Shown piece by piece: positions 4,957 to 6,853 of a DNA stretch of 6,853 nt. The notes beneath the pieces were generated by a model. It did not search any database. It was not told where the DNA came from and saw only the letters and a program-made list of their open reading frames with translations. Each line of letters starts with the position of its first letter. The first letter of the stretch is position 1. This DNA is from Planctomycetota bacterium (GTDB taxonomy: Bacteria > Planctomycetota > Brocadiia > JAJRTI01), in NCBI GenBank assembly GCA_024278415.1, contig JAJRTI010000764.1, positions 1 to 6,853 on the forward strand. Direction: 5' to 3'. A program made the position numbers and the translations under genes.

Positions 4957-6853
4957 TCATTTCCCCGCCTTCGACTCGCCCTTCTTCTGGCCGGCGAGCG
5001 GGCGCACGTCCATGCGCTTGATGATGATCTGCATGCCCTTGAATTGATCGCTGCCGTGGACTTGGATGCCGATCCGGCCGCGGCGCAGCTCCCCGTCCTT
5101 GCACCGGCCCACTTGCTTGCCGTTGAGCCACAGCGTCAGCTCGTCGCCTTTCGCGCGGATGCACGCCTCGTTCCAGCCGTCGCGCTTCTCGATGCTCTCG
5201 TTCCGATTCGCGGTGATGAACAGCTTGCCTGGGCAGTAGAGCGAGCCGCTGAACGCGACCGGGCGCTTGTACTTGATGATGTCGAATTGGTAGCCCTTGC
5301 GGCCGTTGTGCCGGAACCAGAACCCGCTGTTGGCCGGCCAGACCACGCGATAGGTCGCGCGAAACTCGAAGTCGTCGAATGGCTCCTTGAACCACAGGTC
5401 GCCGCCTTTCCCATCGGTCTGCGTGCCCACGAGGCAGCCGTCCACGACCTTGAACACGCCCTTGCCGGTATGCGTCCAGCCGGCGAGATCCTTGCCGTTG
5501 AAGATGGGCTTCCAGCCGGGAGCCTTGTGGTCGATGGGAGGGGCGGGCTTGTCTGTCAGGTCTTGGCTGACGTCCACGTCTTGCTTGGCCGGCGGCGCCA
5601 TGACCATGGGGCCCTCGTGCGTGGGGTCTATGCGCAGGCCCTCCAGCTTCTTGCCATCTGGTGTGCGCAAGCGCGCGCAGATCTCCCACGGGCCGGTGTG
5701 CTGGATGACCTTGAGCAGCAGCCAATTCCAGCTCTGCTTGAGTTCGATCTGCGCCTTCTCCTCGCCGGGGATGGCCGCGCCGGCGGAGTTGTTGCGATAC
5801 ACAACCTTGCCGTTGAGCCAGACCTTGATGCCGTCGTCCACGCCGATCTCCAGCCGCGCCGGGGTGGGCCGTTCGCAGTGGACCCACGTGCGGATGTAGC
5901 CGACCGCGTGGTCGCCGCCGAGCGCGCCGCGCATGTCGAGAATGTACCGTTGCTTCTTGTTGCTCTTGGGCGGCAACGGGCGCCACTGCACGGATTGGGC
6001 GTCATTGGTTTCCGGGGCGAACGGCACGTTGAAGAGCTGCTGTGCGCGGCGGCCGCGCTTGCGGTACGGCCCGGCCACGTACCACGCGACGATGTAGTCC
6101 TCCCATTCCTCGGCGCGGCGCAGCAAGGCTTGGGCTTGCTGCCGCACCTTGGGGTCCTTAGCCGACGCCGCGAGTTGCTTGAGCGCGGCCTCCGCGGCGT
6201 CGCGGCGCACTCCCAGGATCGCCTCGCTGATCTTCAGCGCAGCAAGCGCGGCCTCCGCGTGCACTGCCTCGTCCGCGAGCCATGCCATGGCCATGGCCAG
6301 AGCGTCCGCGTGCGCGACGCGGCTGAGCCCGCTTAGCAGCATCTTGCGTTCGTCCGCGGTCTTCGCAGCCTTGGCTGCCTCGCGATAGAGCGCCATGATC
6401 TTCTCCTCGGGCAGGCCGGGCGGGAGCGCTGCCACTCGCACGAGCCCGCGGAGCGCGAGCACGCGATGGACGGGGCTGTCCGTGGACTCGCATACGCGCA
6501 GCAGCGCGTCCGCCGCGCTCGAATCAGGCCATGCCGCCAACGCGCGAACGGCAGCGTCGCGCTCCGCCGAGTCCGTCGCGGCGGATGCGGCGCTCACGGC
6601 CGCGAGCGCCTTGGCGCCGGCGATGCCGGCGAGTGTCCGCAGAAGCGAAACCCTGGCGCTGGCCGCGTCCACGCTCGCAAGCGCGGCAAGCACCGCGTCC
6701 GCGCGCGTCGCCTCGTCGCGTATCTTGCGGGCGACCTGCGCGACGGCCTTCTCCGCGTCGCCGCGCGCCGAGTCGTCCGGCGACGCCGCGAGCAGTGCAA
6801 GCATCGCGGGCAACTGGGCGGGCGTGGCGAGCCGGGCCAACGCCCTAAATGCG
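4957..6853 (-). CDS. HEAT-repeat / PA14-like / DUF1080 (3-keto-disaccharide hydrolase-like) protein, N-terminus outside window
   Basis: Seen: 631 residues remain in frame from the right edge to TGA at 4959-4957, with no start needed inside the window; a TTG at 6840 is only an internal Leu codon. Residues ~1-245 are Ala/Leu/Arg-rich helices with HEAT-like periodicity (for example RDAAVRALAAWPDSSAADAL). Residues ~250-410 form a beta-sandwich with WYVAGPY, GVDDGIKVWLNGK and WNWLLLKV, the pattern of PA14/GH2-like sugar-binding domains. Residues ~440-620 are DUF1080: IFNGKDLAGW, FKVVDGCLVG, DFEFRATYRV, ANSGFWFR, GWNEACIRAKGDELTLWLNG and RGRIGIQVHG. Known: DUF1080 is a concanavalin-like fold, and members hydrolyse 3-keto-glycosides. 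Inference: it binds and/or cleaves oxidised glycosides in the cell envelope. Localisation is unknown because the N-terminus is missing. The HEAT part is markedly richer in GC and Ala than the rest. The gene lies upstream of and in the same direction as the GH2-like gene. Confidence 0.9.
   Translation of the reverse strand, partial: AFRALARLATPAQLPAMLALLAASPDDSARGDAEKAVAQVARKIRDEATRADAVLAALASVDAASARVSLLRTLAGIAGAKALAAVSAASAATDSAERDAAVRALAAWPDSSAADALLRVCESTDSPVHRVLALRGLVRVAALPPGLPEEKIMALYREAAKAAKTADERKMLLSGLSRVAHADALAMAMAWLADEAVHAEAALAALKISEAILGVRRDAAEAALKQLAASAKDPKVRQQAQALLRRAEEWEDYIVAWYVAGPYRKRGRRAQQLFNVPFAPETNDAQSVQWRPLPPKSNKKQRYILDMRGALGGDHAVGYIRTWVHCERPTPARLEIGVDDGIKVWLNGKVVYRNNSAGAAIPGEEKAQIELKQSWNWLLLKVIQHTGPWEICARLRTPDGKKLEGLRIDPTHEGPMVMAPPAKQDVDVSQDLTDKPAPPIDHKAPGWKPIFNGKDLAGWTHTGKGVFKVVDGCLVGTQTDGKGGDLWFKEPFDDFEFRATYRVVWPANSGFWFRHNGRKGYQFDIIKYKRPVAFSGSLYCPGKLFITANRNESIEKRDGWNEACIRAKGDELTLWLNGKQVGRCKDGELRRGRIGIQVHGSDQFKGMQIIIKRMDVRPLAGQKKGESKAGK

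Noticed and set aside
4939..6336. A 465-residue plus-strand open frame opposite the HEAT-DUF1080 gene
   Set aside because: Exact antisense phase, low-complexity Ala/Val/Arg/Leu composition, no ribosome binding site of note and no recognisable motif.
6838..6840. TTG as the start of the HEAT-DUF1080 gene
   Set aside because: The frame continues upstream to the window edge with repeat-like residues (AFRA), there is no Shine-Dalgarno sequence, and the HEAT pattern is already in progress, so the true start lies outside the window.
1..6853. CRISPR array, tRNA, rRNA, transposase or insertion-sequence ends
   Set aside because: I found no regularly spaced direct repeats, no tRNA-like cloverleaf, no transposase motif and no terminal inverted repeats with target duplications.

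Overview
The window is GC-rich and gene-dense. Two large genes on the minus strand both run off the window, and a small, lower-GC plus-strand island lies between them. The protein architectures are a very large secreted GH2-like glycosidase with added GATase-like and C-terminal modules, and a HEAT-repeat protein ending in a DUF1080 (3-keto-disaccharide hydrolase) domain. Such combinations are typical of the Planctomycetota/Verrucomicrobiota/Lentisphaerota sphere and related uncultured lineages specialised in polysaccharide breakdown. This placement is inferred from protein style only; the window has no rRNA or other phylogenetic marker.

Right part (4957-6853, minus): the C-terminal 631 residues of a multidomain protein. 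The order is alpha-helical HEAT-like repeats, a PA14/GH2-like beta-sandwich, then a DUF1080 domain. Its N-terminus lies beyond the right edge.

Middle (4256-4956, about 700 bp): no large gene. On the plus strand it holds a broken PIN-domain toxin gene (52 codons, with the first catalytic Asp replaced by Gly and about two thirds of the domain missing). Its stop overlaps the start region of a small, apparently intact antitoxin-like gene whose product begins MTQTPKSFDCVEMK. A good sigma70-like promoter lies upstream, and an 8-bp inverted repeat brackets its -10 element. By hand count the core is about 51% GC, against about 63-80% in sampled flanking stretches, so it looks like a decayed, transferred toxin-antitoxin module.

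Left part (1-4255, minus): one uninterrupted reading frame of 1418 visible codons, with no stop before the left edge. It starts at an ATG preceded by AGGAG and encodes a signal peptide, GH2 jelly-roll, Ig-like domain and TIM barrel. Both catalytic glutamates are present (E463 in a STENE motif, E542 in a QGEIS motif). A beta-sandwich, two successive GATase/ThuA-like alpha/beta domains and a C-terminal beta-rich module follow. This is the main gene of the window.

The two large proteins plausibly belong to one carbohydrate-degradation locus. The secreted GH2-like enzyme would cleave glycosidic bonds, and the DUF1080 protein would act on keto-sugar glycosides or bind glycans. The antisense TA relic between them probably separates their transcription. 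I do not see a wholly new system; the unusual points are the size and domain stacking of the GH2-like protein and the orphaned antitoxin.
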